A DNA stretch of 64,000 nucleotides from Bradyrhizobium manausense (GCF_018129685.1 NZ_JAFCLG010000001.1:1426001-1490000); one strand, 5' to 3'; positions 36,073 through 45,845 are shown, counted from the stretch's first letter. Notes: a model not told the origin generated them from the sequence alone. Translations and numbers: made by a program.

Positions 36073-38676
36073 ATGTTAAACAACGTCCGGCTCCGCCCCA
36101 CCGCAATGCACCTGGCGGCTACGACGTGGCTTGCGCTTGGACTGAGCTGGACAGGCGGTATGGCGCTTGCCGACGACCGACCATGGCTCGATCGCAGCCG
36201 TACCGCGAGCGACCGCGCGCAACTGCTCGTCAGGCAGATGACCCTCGAAGAGAAATCCGCGCTGCTCTACGGCTACGGCACGCGAGACATCGACGGCCAG
36301 AAATGGCAGGTCTACGTCAAGGGAAACCCGCGCCTCGGAATCCCGGACATGGTCCAGGGCGATTCTCCCGCGGGAATCTGGCAAGGCAGCAGCGACGTGA
36401 CGCAACTTCCGGCCTCCATCGCGCTGGCGGCCACGTTCTCGCGCGATGCCGCGCGATCCTACGGGCGCATACTGGGACGAGAGACCAGGGCGCTGGGATA
36501 CGGCGTCATTCACGGCCCCAACATCGACGTTCAGAGGGACCCCCGGCACGGCCGCGCCCATGAGACGTTCGGCGAAGATCCCTGGCTGACAAGCGCCATC
36601 GGCACGCAGTACGTGCTGGGCGTTCAGGAGAATGCAGTGATGGCGGACGCCAAGCACTTCGCCGTCAACACCGTCGAGCAGGATCGCAGAACCACCGATG
36701 CGCGGCTGTCCCGCAAGGTTCTCGAGGAACTTCACCTCTTTCCGTTTCAGGACGCGATCGAGGACGCCAGCGTCGCCATGGTCATGTGCGCCTACACCAG
36801 GATCAACGGCGTGCACGCCTGCAACGATGCAGACCTGCTTCAGGGCGTGCTTCGCAAGCGACTGGGGTTTGACGGCATCGTCCGCACCGATGCCGGCGCA
36901 GAGCATTCGTTGCGGTCATTGTCGCTCGGTGTCGATCAGGAATTCCGGTCGGAGAAGTATTACGGCAAGGATTTGATCGCTGCCGTGACCAAGGGTGATT
37001 TTCCGGAAGGAGACGTCGATGCGGCCGTCGTCCGGATCATCACGTCGATGATCCGATATGGAATCTTCGATGATCCGCCACAACGTGTCGGGGCCGACCT
37101 TGCCGAAAGCAGGCGGCAGGCGCAGGACATTGCGGCGCAGTCGATCGTTTTGCTGAAAAATGACAACGGCATCCTGCCGCTGGACCCGTCAGCGCGCTCG
37201 ATCGCTGTCATCGGCGCGGCTGCCGCGGACCTGCGCATTCATGGCGGGCCGACGAATCCATCCCCCGCGGGGAAGACGAACTTCCTTGATGCCATCAAGA
37301 CGCGGATGCCGGAGGCGAAGATCGTCTTCAAGGCGGGTGTCGATCCGATCTACGGCATCGCAGCCGCGAAAGGTTTTCCTCAACTGCCCTCCGGCGCGCT
37401 GCGCGCGTTGGACGATACGACGAAGGGGGCGCAAGCCACTTATTACGACCGCGACGGGAAGACGATCGAGTCCCGCATTGACAGCTGCCTGTGCGTGAGC
37501 CAGGGCAGCCAGTTTTCCTCGACGGTCACCACATCGCAGGCGGCCCCGAAAGGGACGGGCTCGGTAGTCTGGCGCGCGAAACTGCTGGCCGATGTAGCCG
37601 GCCGCTATCAATTCGATACGGTGGCCGACGCGACCGTGACGATTTCGATCGACGGCGTGCGCGTCATGTCCAAGGACAAGGGAGAGGCCGCCGCCGAGGG
37701 AGGCCTCGATCTGGCCGCAGGGCCGCATGATATCGAGGTTCGTTTCGCGGGCGACGGCAGTCTCAAGGTCGGTTGGCGTCCTCCTGCACAATCGATCGAT
37801 GCCGACATCGCCGATGCGGCCCGTGCCGCATCGGTCGCAGATGTCGCGATCGTGTTTGCCAGGGATCTGGAATCGGAAGAGCTCGACCGCCCAACTCTCA
37901 GCCTTCCGAATGACCAGGACCGTCTCATCGACGCCGTGCTTCGCGCCAATCCGCGCACGATCGTGGTGCTGGCGACGGGAAGCGCCGTCACGATGCCCTG
38001 GCTGGGACGCGCATCGGCGGTCGTCGAAGCCTGGTATGGTGGGACCATGGGCGCAGCGGCCCTGGCCGCGGTCCTGTTCGGCGACATCAACCCAAGCGGC
38101 CGGCTGCCGGTCACCTTTCCGCTCAGGGACGACAACCTGCCGACCGCTGACAAGACGCAATTTCCCGGTGTCGATCGTGTGACGTTGTATCGCGAAGGTC
38201 TTGAAAGCGGATATCGCTACTTCAACGGTGCGAATGCCCCGCGACCGCTGTTTGCCTTCGGCCATGGCCTATCCTATTCGACGTTCGCTTTCAGCGACAT
38301 CGTCGTGGACCGCGCCGATTTCAGGATCGGTGTTCCGGGAAAGGATGCGACCTTCAAGGGTTGCCCGGGGGTCTCAGTCAGCGTCAAGGTCACGAATACA
38401 AGCCGAGTCAAAGGCGCCGCCGTTCCCCAACTCTACATGACCTATCCCGAGGCATCGGGAGAGCCGACGGCCCTGCTTCGTGCCTTCGACAAGGTCGACC
38501 TCTTGCCGGGAGAATCCAAAATCGTCACCTTCGTCCTCGACCAGCGCGCGTTCTCGAACTTCAGCGAACGTTCCAATGGCTGGGTCGTCGACGCAGGACT
38601 CTACAAGATATCCGTCGGCGCGTCCTCCGTCGATCGCCCCTTGAGCCTCGATGTGGAAGCGAAAAGCGGACCTTGA
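36073..38676 (+). CDS. Exported glycoside hydrolase family 3 beta-glucosidase with PA14 insert
   Basis: 867 residues from the ATG at 36073, which begins a long signal peptide (ending near M-A-L-A-D-D). GH3 N-terminal barrel: G-I-P-D-M-V-Q-G-D-S-P-A-G-I, then G-P-N-I-D-V-Q-R-D-P-R-H-G-R, K-H-F-A-V-N-T, and the nucleophile Asp in G-I-V-R-T-D-A-G-A. The C-terminal sandwich (N-D-N-G-I-L-P-L) is interrupted by a PA14-like carbohydrate-binding insert (about residues 455-570), followed by W-Y-G-G-T-M-G-A and a fibronectin III-like end. Probably cleaves plant beta-glucosides in the periplasm. It stands alone between unrelated housekeeping genes and has less GC-biased wobble positions, so acquisition is possible. 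Confidence 0.88.
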   Translation: MLNNVRLRPTAMHLAATTWLALGLSWTGGMALADDRPWLDRSRTASDRAQLLVRQMTLEEKSALLYGYGTRDIDGQKWQVYVKGNPRLGIPDMVQGDSPAGIWQGSSDVTQLPASIALAATFSRDAARSYGRILGRETRALGYGVIHGPNIDVQRDPRHGRAHETFGEDPWLTSAIGTQYVLGVQENAVMADAKHFAVNTVEQDRRTTDARLSRKVLEELHLFPFQDAIEDASVAMVMCAYTRINGVHACNDADLLQGVLRKRLGFDGIVRTDAGAEHSLRSLSLGVDQEFRSEKYYGKDLIAAVTKGDFPEGDVDAAVVRIITSMIRYGIFDDPPQRVGADLAESRRQAQDIAAQSIVLLKNDNGILPLDPSARSIAVIGAAAADLRIHGGPTNPSPAGKTNFLDAIKTRMPEAKIVFKAGVDPIYGIAAAKGFPQLPSGALRALDDTTKGAQATYYDRDGKTIESRIDSCLCVSQGSQFSSTVTTSQAAPKGTGSVVWRAKLLADVAGRYQFDTVADATVTISIDGVRVMSKDKGEAAAEGGLDLAAGPHDIEVRFAGDGSLKVGWRPPAQSIDADIADAARAASVADVAIVFARDLESEELDRPTLSLPNDQDRLIDAVLRANPRTIVVLATGSAVTMPWLGRASAVVEAWYGGTMGAAALAAVLFGDINPSGRLPVTFPLRDDNLPTADKTQFPGVDRVTLYREGLESGYRYFNGANAPRPLFAFGHGLSYSTFAFSDIVVDRADFRIGVPGKDATFKGCPGVSVSVKVTNTSRVKGAAVPQLYMTYPEASGEPTALLRAFDKVDLLPGESKIVTFVLDQRAFSNFSERSNGWVVDAGLYKISVGASSVDRPLSLDVEAKSGP

Positions 38677-38748
38677 GACGTTGCGACAGCAGAGCACCTC
38701 GCTGACTGGAGGACGGCGATAACCATCATGTGACATGCTGCCACCCAG

Positions 38749-38818
38749 AGCGCGATGAGTTTTGGTTGAATCGAAGGCGCCCCAAGACTCGGGTCACCTC
38801 TCCCGTAGGGAGAGGTGA
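38749..38818 (+). repeat. Interspersed palindromic repeat, copy 2 of 2
   Basis: Lead TTTTGGTTGAATCGA (38760-38774) and a perfect stem TCACCTCTCCC / GGGAGAGGTGA (38794-38818) with a three-base loop. It lies in the convergent gap between the GH3 gene and glnE and can serve as a two-way terminator. Copy 1 is at 7966-8040 in the opposite orientation. Confidence 0.8.
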
Positions 38819-38855
38819 GCCACAGACAGCCGAGCGAACCCAATTTCATCATCCT

Positions 38856-41831
38856 CTAGGAAATGCTGCCGCCGACGATCTCCCGAAACGCCTTTCGCAC
38901 CTCGCCTTGGGTCTCCTTGACGCGCGCTTCCAGCGAGGAGAAATCCGGCGCATCGCCGGCGCGCGCCATGACGCGTTGAAGATCCGTGCCCGCCGTTTCC
39001 GGCTTGAAGCGATCGCTGACGCAGAGCCGCAAGATCTGCGTCAGGTCATGATAGAGCCGCGCCGCGGCGCGCAGGATTTCCGCCTCCGACTGGGCGATGA
39101 TGCCCAGTCTTGCGGCGTTCTCCAGAACCTGCACCGTGCCGACGTCAAGTATCTCTGGCTTGTCATGGGCATGAACGAGCTGGAGATATTGTGCAATGAA
39201 ATCGATATCGACCATGCCGCCCGAGGCGTATTTCAGGTCCCAATAATCGGTCTCGCCCTTCTCCTGCGCGATGGCGCGGCGCATGTCGGCAACGTCGGTG
39301 GCCGTGATCGCAGGGTCGCGGCGGCGGGTCAGGACTTCGCGGATGATCTGTTCGATCCGCATGGTGAACTCGGGCGATGCCGACACCACACGCGCACGCG
39401 TCAACGCCATGTGCTCCCAGGTCCAGGCCTCGTTGGCCTGATAATCCGCGAAGGACGCAAGCCTCGACGCCACGGGGCCGGCACGCCCCGAGGGACGCAG
39501 CCGCATGTCGATCTCGTAGAGCACGCCGTAGTTGGTGCGCGTGGTGAAGGCGCTGATCAGGCGCTGGGTGAAGCGCGCGAAGTAATGTGCACCATGCAGC
39601 GATTTTGGCCCGTCCGAGTCGGGGGCCTCGCCGTCGAAATCATAGAGCAGGATCAGATCGAGATCCGAAGACGCGGTCATCTCGCGGCTCCCGAGCCGCC
39701 CCATCGCGATGATCGCCGTCTCCTGCCCCTTGATCCGGCCATGCTGGGCGGCAAAGCGATCGGCGACGAGACCATGAACGGTGTGAACGATGCCCTCCGC
39801 AACGTCGGCGAAAGCCGTGCTCGCCTGCTGCGCCGAGACCGTGCCGGAGAGGATGCGCGTGCCAATCAGGAACAGGCTCTCCTGCCCGAACAAGCGCAGG
39901 CGATCCAGAAACTCCTCGTAGGAACTCGCGTCCTGCACCGTGGTCGCAAGCCGTGCCGACAATTCCTGGCGATCCGGCATCGCGCCGAAGAAGCGCGGAT
40001 CGATCAGGCCGTCCATCAGCTGCGGCTGCCGCGCCAGCATCTCGCCAAGCCGGGGCGCAGCGCCCAGCACGAGTGCCACAAGCGCGACGAGATCGCGGTT
40101 CTGGCCGAGCAGCGTGATCAGCCGGCCGCCGCGCTGGAGCGCTTGGAGGAAATGGTCGAATGCAACGACCGCCCGGTCCGGCTCCTCGGCGTGCGCGAGG
40201 CCGTCGATCAGCGCCGGCACGAATTCGACGAAGGCGTTTCGCGTCTGCTCACTGCGGAAGACGCGGTAGTCGCCGGTGAGCCAATCACGGATGGTCTGCG
40301 CCACGGCCGCGGGCTTCTTGAAGCCGAGCGTCGTCAGGTGCTGGAGCAGGCGCGGATCTTCGGGGCCGGCGCGATAGTCGATCGCCGGCAGGCTTGCCGT
40401 GCCGGTTGGATCATCGCCCTCGAACAGCTTTTCGTAGTGGCCCTGGACGATCCCGAGCTGACGCAGCAGATCGCGTGCAAAGGTCTCGCGGCTGTCATAG
40501 CCGAAGAACCAGGCGAAGCGTTCGACCGCCTCCCTGTCCTCGGGCAGCGCATGAGTCTGCTCGTCGGCGATCATCTGGAGACGATGCTCGACCCGGCGCA
40601 GGAATTCGTAAGCCGTGGTCAGCTCGTCACGTGCCGCAGTGGTGATCCAGTTGCGAGCCGCGAGGATGTCGAGCGCGGCAAGCGTCGATCGCACCCGCAG
40701 TTCCGGATGGCGGCCGCCGGCGATCAGCTGCTGGGTCTGGGCGAAGAATTCGATCTCGCGGATGCCACCGCGGCCGACCTTGACGTTGTGGCCCTCGACC
40801 GCGATCTCGCTCTGGCCGCGATAGGTCTGCATCTGCCGCTTCATGTCGTGCACGTCGGCAAGGGCGGCGAAGTCGAGATGCTTGCGCCAGACGAAAGGCG
40901 CGATTTCGGCGAGCAGCGCTCCGCCGGCTTTGGGATCGCCGGCGCAAGCGCGCGCCTTGATCATCGCGGCGCGTTCCCAGGTGCGGCCCTCCCGCTCGTA
41001 ATAGTTCAGCGCGGCGTCGCGCGAGATCGCGACCTGCGTCGAGGACGGATCGGGACGCAGCCGCAGGTCGACGCGGAACACATAGCCGTCATAGGTGCGC
41101 TGCTGAAGAATACGGGACATGCCCTGCGTCACCCGGACGAAGAACGGCTGCGGCTCGATATCGGGCGCGAGCGTCGTGGCGTCAGGATCGAAGAACACGA
41201 TGAGATCAATGTCGCTGGAGTAGTTCAGCTCGCCCGCGCCCATCTTGCCCATGGCGAGCACGATCAGGCCGCAGCCGATCTCCGGAGCCTCCAGGTTGGG
41301 AGGCAGGATTTTTCCACGGGCGGCCTCCTGACGCAGCAGGTATTGGAGCGCCGCCTGCACCGAGGCCACTGCAAGGTCGGTCAACGCCGCCGTCACGCGC
41401 ATCACCGGCCACACCCCGCCGATATCGCACAGCGCGATCAGCAGCGCCGCCTCCGATTTCATGCGACGAAGCAGCCGCATCACCTCGGCCTCGTCTGACG
41501 TGGCAAGCACGGCGCCCCGCGCCTCCGCGATCAGCGCGGCAAGCTGTGCATCCGGTTCGCATTCGAGCAATCGGATCAGGCGAAGCGGATCGGCCCGCAC
41601 CAGATCGAACAAGTAAGGTGAGAATTCAGCGATCCCGTCGAGAATATTCCGGGCAAAGGGAAAGGCCAGCAAGGCCTCAATACGAGCCGATTGCGCAGGC
41701 TCGAGCTCGGCCAGCCAATTCTCGAAACGTCGTTCGTCTGATCTGGAAGCGGCAATATGGGGAGCCTCCACGAAGCGCGTGGCCAGGCTCTCACCATGCT
41801 TGTCCGCGTTTCCCGGCGCGGAGTGGTTCAT
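38856..41831 (-). CDS. glnE: Bifunctional glutamine synthetase adenylyltransferase/deadenylase
   Basis: 991 residues, the usual length. It carries two nucleotidyltransferase domains: G-K-M-G-A-G-E-L-N-Y-S-S-D-I-D-L-I (removal side) and G-R-L-G-S-R-E-M-T-A-S-S-D-L-D-L-I (addition side), each with the G-S-D-x-D metal motif. A helical linker lies between them. It adds or removes AMP on glutamine synthetase in response to PII signals and so controls ammonium assimilation. The start overlaps the stop of the upstream histidine kinase (ATGA), so it is read with the two-component pair. Cytoplasmic. Confidence 0.96.
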   Translation of the reverse strand: MNHSAPGNADKHGESLATRFVEAPHIAASRSDERRFENWLAELEPAQSARIEALLAFPFARNILDGIAEFSPYLFDLVRADPLRLIRLLECEPDAQLAALIAEARGAVLATSDEAEVMRLLRRMKSEAALLIALCDIGGVWPVMRVTAALTDLAVASVQAALQYLLRQEAARGKILPPNLEAPEIGCGLIVLAMGKMGAGELNYSSDIDLIVFFDPDATTLAPDIEPQPFFVRVTQGMSRILQQRTYDGYVFRVDLRLRPDPSSTQVAISRDAALNYYEREGRTWERAAMIKARACAGDPKAGGALLAEIAPFVWRKHLDFAALADVHDMKRQMQTYRGQSEIAVEGHNVKVGRGGIREIEFFAQTQQLIAGGRHPELRVRSTLAALDILAARNWITTAARDELTTAYEFLRRVEHRLQMIADEQTHALPEDREAVERFAWFFGYDSRETFARDLLRQLGIVQGHYEKLFEGDDPTGTASLPAIDYRAGPEDPRLLQHLTTLGFKKPAAVAQTIRDWLTGDYRVFRSEQTRNAFVEFVPALIDGLAHAEEPDRAVVAFDHFLQALQRGGRLITLLGQNRDLVALVALVLGAAPRLGEMLARQPQLMDGLIDPRFFGAMPDRQELSARLATTVQDASSYEEFLDRLRLFGQESLFLIGTRILSGTVSAQQASTAFADVAEGIVHTVHGLVADRFAAQHGRIKGQETAIIAMGRLGSREMTASSDLDLILLYDFDGEAPDSDGPKSLHGAHYFARFTQRLISAFTTRTNYGVLYEIDMRLRPSGRAGPVASRLASFADYQANEAWTWEHMALTRARVVSASPEFTMRIEQIIREVLTRRRDPAITATDVADMRRAIAQEKGETDYWDLKYASGGMVDIDFIAQYLQLVHAHDKPEILDVGTVQVLENAARLGIIAQSEAEILRAAARLYHDLTQILRLCVSDRFKPETAGTDLQRVMARAGDAPDFSSLEARVKETQGEVRKAFREIVGGSIS
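38938..38967 (+). repeat. 30-base direct repeat, right copy
   Basis: Part of the glnE coding sequence, matching 35968-35997 at 29 of 30 bases in the same orientation. On the minus strand it encodes R-A-G-D-A-P-D-F-S. Confidence 0.8.
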
Positions 41832-43288
41832 GCCACCTTCTGTGGCACATCCGGTATTGGAGGAGCAACCCTGTCGCCGGCTCCTGCCCGCGCCGGCAAC
41901 ACCAGCGTGGCGACAAGGCCGGGTTGGGCATCGCCCAGCCTCAATTCACCGCCATGCAATGTGGCGACGGCGGACGCAAGGCTGAGGCCGAGACCGGAGC
42001 CCGGCATGGTACGGCTCGCCTCCAGCCGCACGAATCGCTCGACGACGTGCTTGCGATCGGCTTCGGGGATGCCCGGTCCGCGGTCCGTGACGCTCAGTAG
42101 CACCTGGTCACCCTCGCGCTTCGCCTCGATCGTGATCTGCCTGCTATCCATGCTGACGACGGTTCCCGCCGGCTCCGAGCCCGGCTTGCCGTATTTGATC
42201 GCGTTCTCGACGAGATTGGCGAGTGCCTGGCTGATCAATTCGCGATTGCCGTGAATGGGCGCCGTCTGGGTCTTGACCTTGAGGGTCATGCCGTCGTCTT
42301 CGGCCAGCGGCTCGTAGAGCTCGTGAATGCCTTCAGCGACATCGGCGGCGTCGAAATCGTCCATGTTGCCGCGCGCCTGACCCGACTCCGCGCGCGCGAT
42401 CATCAGCAGCGCATTGAAGGTGCGGATCAGCCCGTCGGACTCCTCGATGGTTCGCTCCAGCGCCGCACGGTAGTCGGCCTCGCAGCCTGATTTCGCCAGC
42501 GCCTCCTCGGCGCGGTTGCGCAGGCGCGTCAGCGGCGTCTTGAGGTCGTGGGCGATGTTGTCGGAGACCTCCTTCAGCCCCGCCATCAGCGCCTCGATCC
42601 GCTCGAGCATGGCGTTGAGATTTTCGGCAAGACGGTCGAGCTCATCGCCGCTGCGCCCCACCGGCAGGCGCTCGCTGAGATCGCCGGTCATGATGCGATG
42701 CGCGGTGCCCGACATCGCGTCGATGCGCGTCAGCACCCTGCGCGCGACGAAGACGCCGCCGCCGAGGCCAAGCACCACCACGATCAGGATCGACCATTGC
42801 GCGGCCTTCGCCACGATGCCGAACAGCCGCCGCCGCTCATCGAGATCGCGGCCGATCAGGAGCCGGAAGCCGTTCGGCAACTCGGTGACGCGCACCAGGG
42901 CGCGGTGATCGCGCTCGTCCGCGTCCTCCATCCGGCGATAGGCCGTCTCCGACCAGCCTGCAATTGCCATGACGCCCGGGGCGAGCTGGCCGACATTGCC
43001 GGCGATCGCCTGCCCGCTCGGCGTCGTCACGAGGTAGAGATTGGCCCCCGGCCGCAGCGCCCGATATTCGATCGCGCGCGCGAGGCCGAACAGGCCACGG
43101 CGGATGTAGATGTCGTTGATCTCGGCGGTTTCGACGTTGACGGTCTGCGTGATTTCTTCGGTGATCAGCCGGCGCGTATTCCAGGCGAAATAGGCGAGCA
43201 GCGATGCGGCGAACATCGCAAACAGGAACAGGTAGACCAGCGTCAGCCGGAATGCCGTCGTTCTGATCAGTTTACCGAATGCCGTCAC
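41828..43288 (-). CDS. Sensor histidine kinase
   Basis: 486 residues from a GTG start, which overlaps the response regulator end by 17 bases. Two membrane helices (about residues 12-34 and 165-184) bracket a periplasmic sensor of about 130 residues, followed by HAMP (R-R-V-L-T-R-I-D-A-M), HisKA with S-D-N-I-A-H-D-L-K-T-P-L-T-R-L (phosphoacceptor His) and an HATPase domain (N-L-V-E-N-A-I-K-Y, D-R-G-P-G-I-P, G-S-G-L-G-L-S). It pairs with the OmpR-type regulator upstream and is translationally coupled to glnE downstream. The signal is unknown; the position beside degP hints at envelope stress. Confidence 0.92.
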   Translation of the reverse strand: MTAFGKLIRTTAFRLTLVYLFLFAMFAASLLAYFAWNTRRLITEEITQTVNVETAEINDIYIRRGLFGLARAIEYRALRPGANLYLVTTPSGQAIAGNVGQLAPGVMAIAGWSETAYRRMEDADERDHRALVRVTELPNGFRLLIGRDLDERRRLFGIVAKAAQWSILIVVVLGLGGGVFVARRVLTRIDAMSGTAHRIMTGDLSERLPVGRSGDELDRLAENLNAMLERIEALMAGLKEVSDNIAHDLKTPLTRLRNRAEEALAKSGCEADYRAALERTIEESDGLIRTFNALLMIARAESGQARGNMDDFDAADVAEGIHELYEPLAEDDGMTLKVKTQTAPIHGNRELISQALANLVENAIKYGKPGSEPAGTVVSMDSRQITIEAKREGDQVLLSVTDRGPGIPEADRKHVVERFVRLEASRTMPGSGLGLSLASAVATLHGGELRLGDAQPGLVATLVLPARAGAGDRVAPPIPDVPQKVA

Positions 43289-43952
43289 GGATCATATACC
43301 CGGCGCCGCGGATCGTGTGCAGCAGCGGCCGCTCGAATCCCTTGTCGATCTTGGAGCGCAGCCGCGAAATGTGCACGTCGATGACGTTGGTCTGCGGATC
43401 GAAATGATAGTCCCAGACGTTCTCAAGCAGCATGGTGCGCGTCACCACCTGGCCGGCATGCTTCATGAGGTATTCGAGCAGGCGGAATTCGCGCGGCTGC
43501 AGCGTCAGCTCATCCTTGCCGCGGGCGACGCGATGGGAGAGCCGGTCGAGCTCCAGATCCCCGACGCGATAGAGGGTGTCCTCGACCGGGCCACCGCGGC
43601 GGCGCGACAGCACCTCGACGCGGGCCAGCAGCTCGGCGAACGAATAGGGCTTCGGCAGATAGTCGTCGCCGCCGGCGCGCAGACCCTTGATGCGGTCGTC
43701 GACTTGCCCCAGCGCGGAGAGAATCAGCACCGGTGTCGTGTCACCCTTGTCGCGCAGCGCGCCGATCAGCGACAGGCCGTCGCGCTTGGGCAGCATGCGA
43801 TCGACCACCAGCACGTCGTAATCGCCGTTCTCGGCCATGGCGAGGCCTTCCTCGCCGTCACCGGCGTGGTCGGCAATGTGCCCGACCTCGCGAAAGGCCT
43901 TGACGAGGTAGTCGGCGGATTCGCGGTCGTCTTCGATGATGAGGAGGCGCAT
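43272..43952 (-). CDS. OmpR/PhoB-family response regulator
   Basis: 226 residues from the ATG at 43952 (a TTG 30 bases earlier is the alternative; neither has an ideal RBS). The receiver domain has the acidic pair E-D-D, the phospho-Asp in V-L-V-V-D-R-M-L-P and the conserved Lys in Y-L-P-K-P-Y. The C-terminal winged helix has L-T-L-Q-P-R-E-F-R-L-L-E-Y-L-M and D-V-H-I-S-R-L-R-S-K-I-D. Together with the overlapping kinase gene it forms a complete two-component system, downstream of degP and separated from it by a terminator. Confidence 0.93.
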   Translation of the reverse strand: MRLLIIEDDRESADYLVKAFREVGHIADHAGDGEEGLAMAENGDYDVLVVDRMLPKRDGLSLIGALRDKGDTTPVLILSALGQVDDRIKGLRAGGDDYLPKPYSFAELLARVEVLSRRRGGPVEDTLYRVGDLELDRLSHRVARGKDELTLQPREFRLLEYLMKHAGQVVTRTMLLENVWDYHFDPQTNVIDVHISRLRSKIDKGFERPLLHTIRGAGYMIRDGIR

Positions 43953-44046
43953 CGTGCGTTCGGCGGCGGTCAAGGAGGTCAACCTTCTCTAAACATGGCG
44001 CGAGCGGCAATCGCATGCAAGCCGAGTGAACGAGACCCGGGTCGGC

Positions 44047-44086
44047 AAAAAAGGCGGGCGGTGAAGCTGGGGGGACCTCACCGCCC
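44047..44086 (-). terminator. Rho-independent terminator of degP
   Basis: Read on the minus strand, GGGCGGTGA pairs with TCACCGCCC over a 13-base loop, followed by GCC and six T. It isolates degP from the two-component/glnE operon. Confidence 0.85.
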
Positions 44087-44089
44087 TAG

Positions 44090-44127
44090 ACCTTCCGACG
44101 GAGGGGGGCGTTTTTCCACCGGAAGGT
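44090..44127. repeat. Second hairpin in the degP downstream region
   Basis: ACCTTCCG (44090-44097) pairs with CGGAAGGT (44120-44127). It lies next to the degP terminator, on the degP side, and may protect the 3' end of the mRNA. Confidence 0.45.
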
Positions 44128-44267
44128 AGGCGTGGGGAGCGCGCGTTGCGCAGCTCCCCGGAAGAGCGCCGGCGGCGGGGGCGACTACGCCGGCGACACC
44201 CTTCATCTCGTAAGCCTCCTGAGGCTCAGCCCTGGTCAGCCCCTGCCGACCCTTGCTTGGCCCTTGC

Positions 44268-45845
44268 CTAACCTTTGGCGATGGGCACCGCGACGAAGCG
44301 CGACTGGCCGCCGCTCTTCACGCGCATCAGGACGCTGTTCTTGTTGTCGGTCCGCGCCGCGGTGATGGCGTCGCGAACGTCGCCGGCGGTGCTCACGCTC
44401 TTGCCGCCGACTTCGAGAATCACGTCGCCTTCCTTGAAGCCGCGTTCGGCGGCTGCGCTCTTCGGATCGACTTCGGTGACCACGACGCCCTCTTTGCCGG
44501 CGCCGGCCACGGAGTTGGCAGGCGCAACGGTCATGCCGAGCTTCGGCACGTCGGTACCCTTGCTGGCGCCCTTGCCGTTGTCGTTATCGGTGTCGGCCTT
44601 CGCCTCGACCGTGTTCGGCAGCTGGCCGAGGGTGAGATTCACGACCTTGTCCTGGCCCTTGTGCAGCACGTTGAGCTTCACCGACGCGCCGGGCGCCATG
44701 CCGCCGATGGTGCGGGCGAGCTCGCGCGCATCCTTGACGGCTTCGCCGTTGACCGCAGTGATGACATCGCCGGACTCGATGCCCGCCTTGGCGGCAGGAC
44801 CATCTCTCTGCGGCTCCGCGACGAGCGCGCCTTCGGCCTTCTTCATGCCGAGGCTGTCGGCGATATCAGAGGTGACGGGCTGAATCTGCACGCCAATCCA
44901 GCCGCGGCTGACCGAGCCCTTGTCCTTGAGCTGGGCAACGACGCTCTTCACGGTGTTGGCCGGGATCGAGAACGCGATACCGACGCTGCCGCCGGAAGGC
45001 GAGTAGATCGCGGTGTTGACGCCCATCACCTCGCCGTTGGTGTCGAAGGCCGGACCGCCCGAATTGCCCTTGTTCACGGGCGCGTCGATCTGGATGAAAT
45101 CGTCATACGGGCCGTTGCCGATGTCGCGGCCGCTGGCCGAGACGATGCCCGCGGTGACGGTGCCGCCGAGGCCGAACGGGTTGCCGACCGCGAGCACCCA
45201 GTCGCCGATCCGCGGCTTGCTGTCCGCGAGCTTGGCGAAGGGGAAGTTCGAGCCGCCCTCGACCTTGATCAGGGCCAAGTCAGTACGCTGGTCGGTACCG
45301 ATCACCTTGGCGCTGTAGGTCTTGCCGTCGTCGGTGGTGACCTCGACCTTGTCGGCGCCATCGACCACGTGATTGTTGGTCACCGCATAGCCGTCAGCGG
45401 AGATGAAGAAGCCGGAGCCCTGGCCCTGCACGACGCGGCCACGGCCACCCTTCTGGCCCGGGAATCCGTCGGGACCGCCAAAGCGGCGGAAGAAGCGCTC
45501 CATCGGCGAGCCGGGCTGGAACGGCGATTGCGCGTCGTCGCCATCGTCGTTGCTTGCGGTCTTTTCCTTGATGTTGACCTTCACCGAGATCACCGAGGGC
45601 TTCACGCGCTCGACGATGTCGGCAAAACCGATCGGACGCTCGACCTTCTTGACCTCGTTATTGACCTGCGCGTTCGCCGGGGTGGAGAACAGATCGGCGG
45701 GCGACGTCGACGGGCTGAAGCCGTGGACCGCGATGCCGAGACCGGCGACGACCGAAGCCATCAGCGCGATCCTGCGGGCGGAAAATACCGAACGGCGGGG
45801 CTGCCGATAGGACGGAAGGTTCGTGAGGTCGATACGGTCGCTCAT
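44268..45845 (-). CDS. degP: DegP/Do-family periplasmic serine protease
   Basis: 525 residues from the ATG at 45845 (GGAGA upstream). An N-terminal hydrophobic signal/anchor (A-L-M-A-S-V-V-A-G-L-G-I-A-V) lies after about 26 charged residues. The trypsin-like domain has the triad His159 (T-N-N-H-V-V), Asp189 (R-T-D-L-A-L-I) and Ser262 (N-K-G-N-S-G-G-P-A). Two PDZ domains follow (about 310-400 and 430-525). It degrades or refolds misfolded envelope proteins. The gene has its own terminator and lies between the cytochrome c maturation cluster and a two-component operon. Confidence 0.94.
   Translation of the reverse strand: MSDRIDLTNLPSYRQPRRSVFSARRIALMASVVAGLGIAVHGFSPSTSPADLFSTPANAQVNNEVKKVERPIGFADIVERVKPSVISVKVNIKEKTASNDDGDDAQSPFQPGSPMERFFRRFGGPDGFPGQKGGRGRVVQGQGSGFFISADGYAVTNNHVVDGADKVEVTTDDGKTYSAKVIGTDQRTDLALIKVEGGSNFPFAKLADSKPRIGDWVLAVGNPFGLGGTVTAGIVSASGRDIGNGPYDDFIQIDAPVNKGNSGGPAFDTNGEVMGVNTAIYSPSGGSVGIAFSIPANTVKSVVAQLKDKGSVSRGWIGVQIQPVTSDIADSLGMKKAEGALVAEPQRDGPAAKAGIESGDVITAVNGEAVKDARELARTIGGMAPGASVKLNVLHKGQDKVVNLTLGQLPNTVEAKADTDNDNGKGASKGTDVPKLGMTVAPANSVAGAGKEGVVVTEVDPKSAAAERGFKEGDVILEVGGKSVSTAGDVRDAITAARTDNKNSVLMRVKSGGQSRFVAVPIAKG

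Noticed and set aside
35919..36101. 60-residue minus-strand gene related to the glnE C-terminus
   Set aside because: It owes its similarity to the 30-base direct repeat only; there is no RBS or continued homology.
38730..41498. 922-codon open frame on the plus strand opposite glnE
   Set aside because: Shadow of glnE; the product has typical antisense composition and no RBS. glnE has both nucleotidyltransferase motifs.
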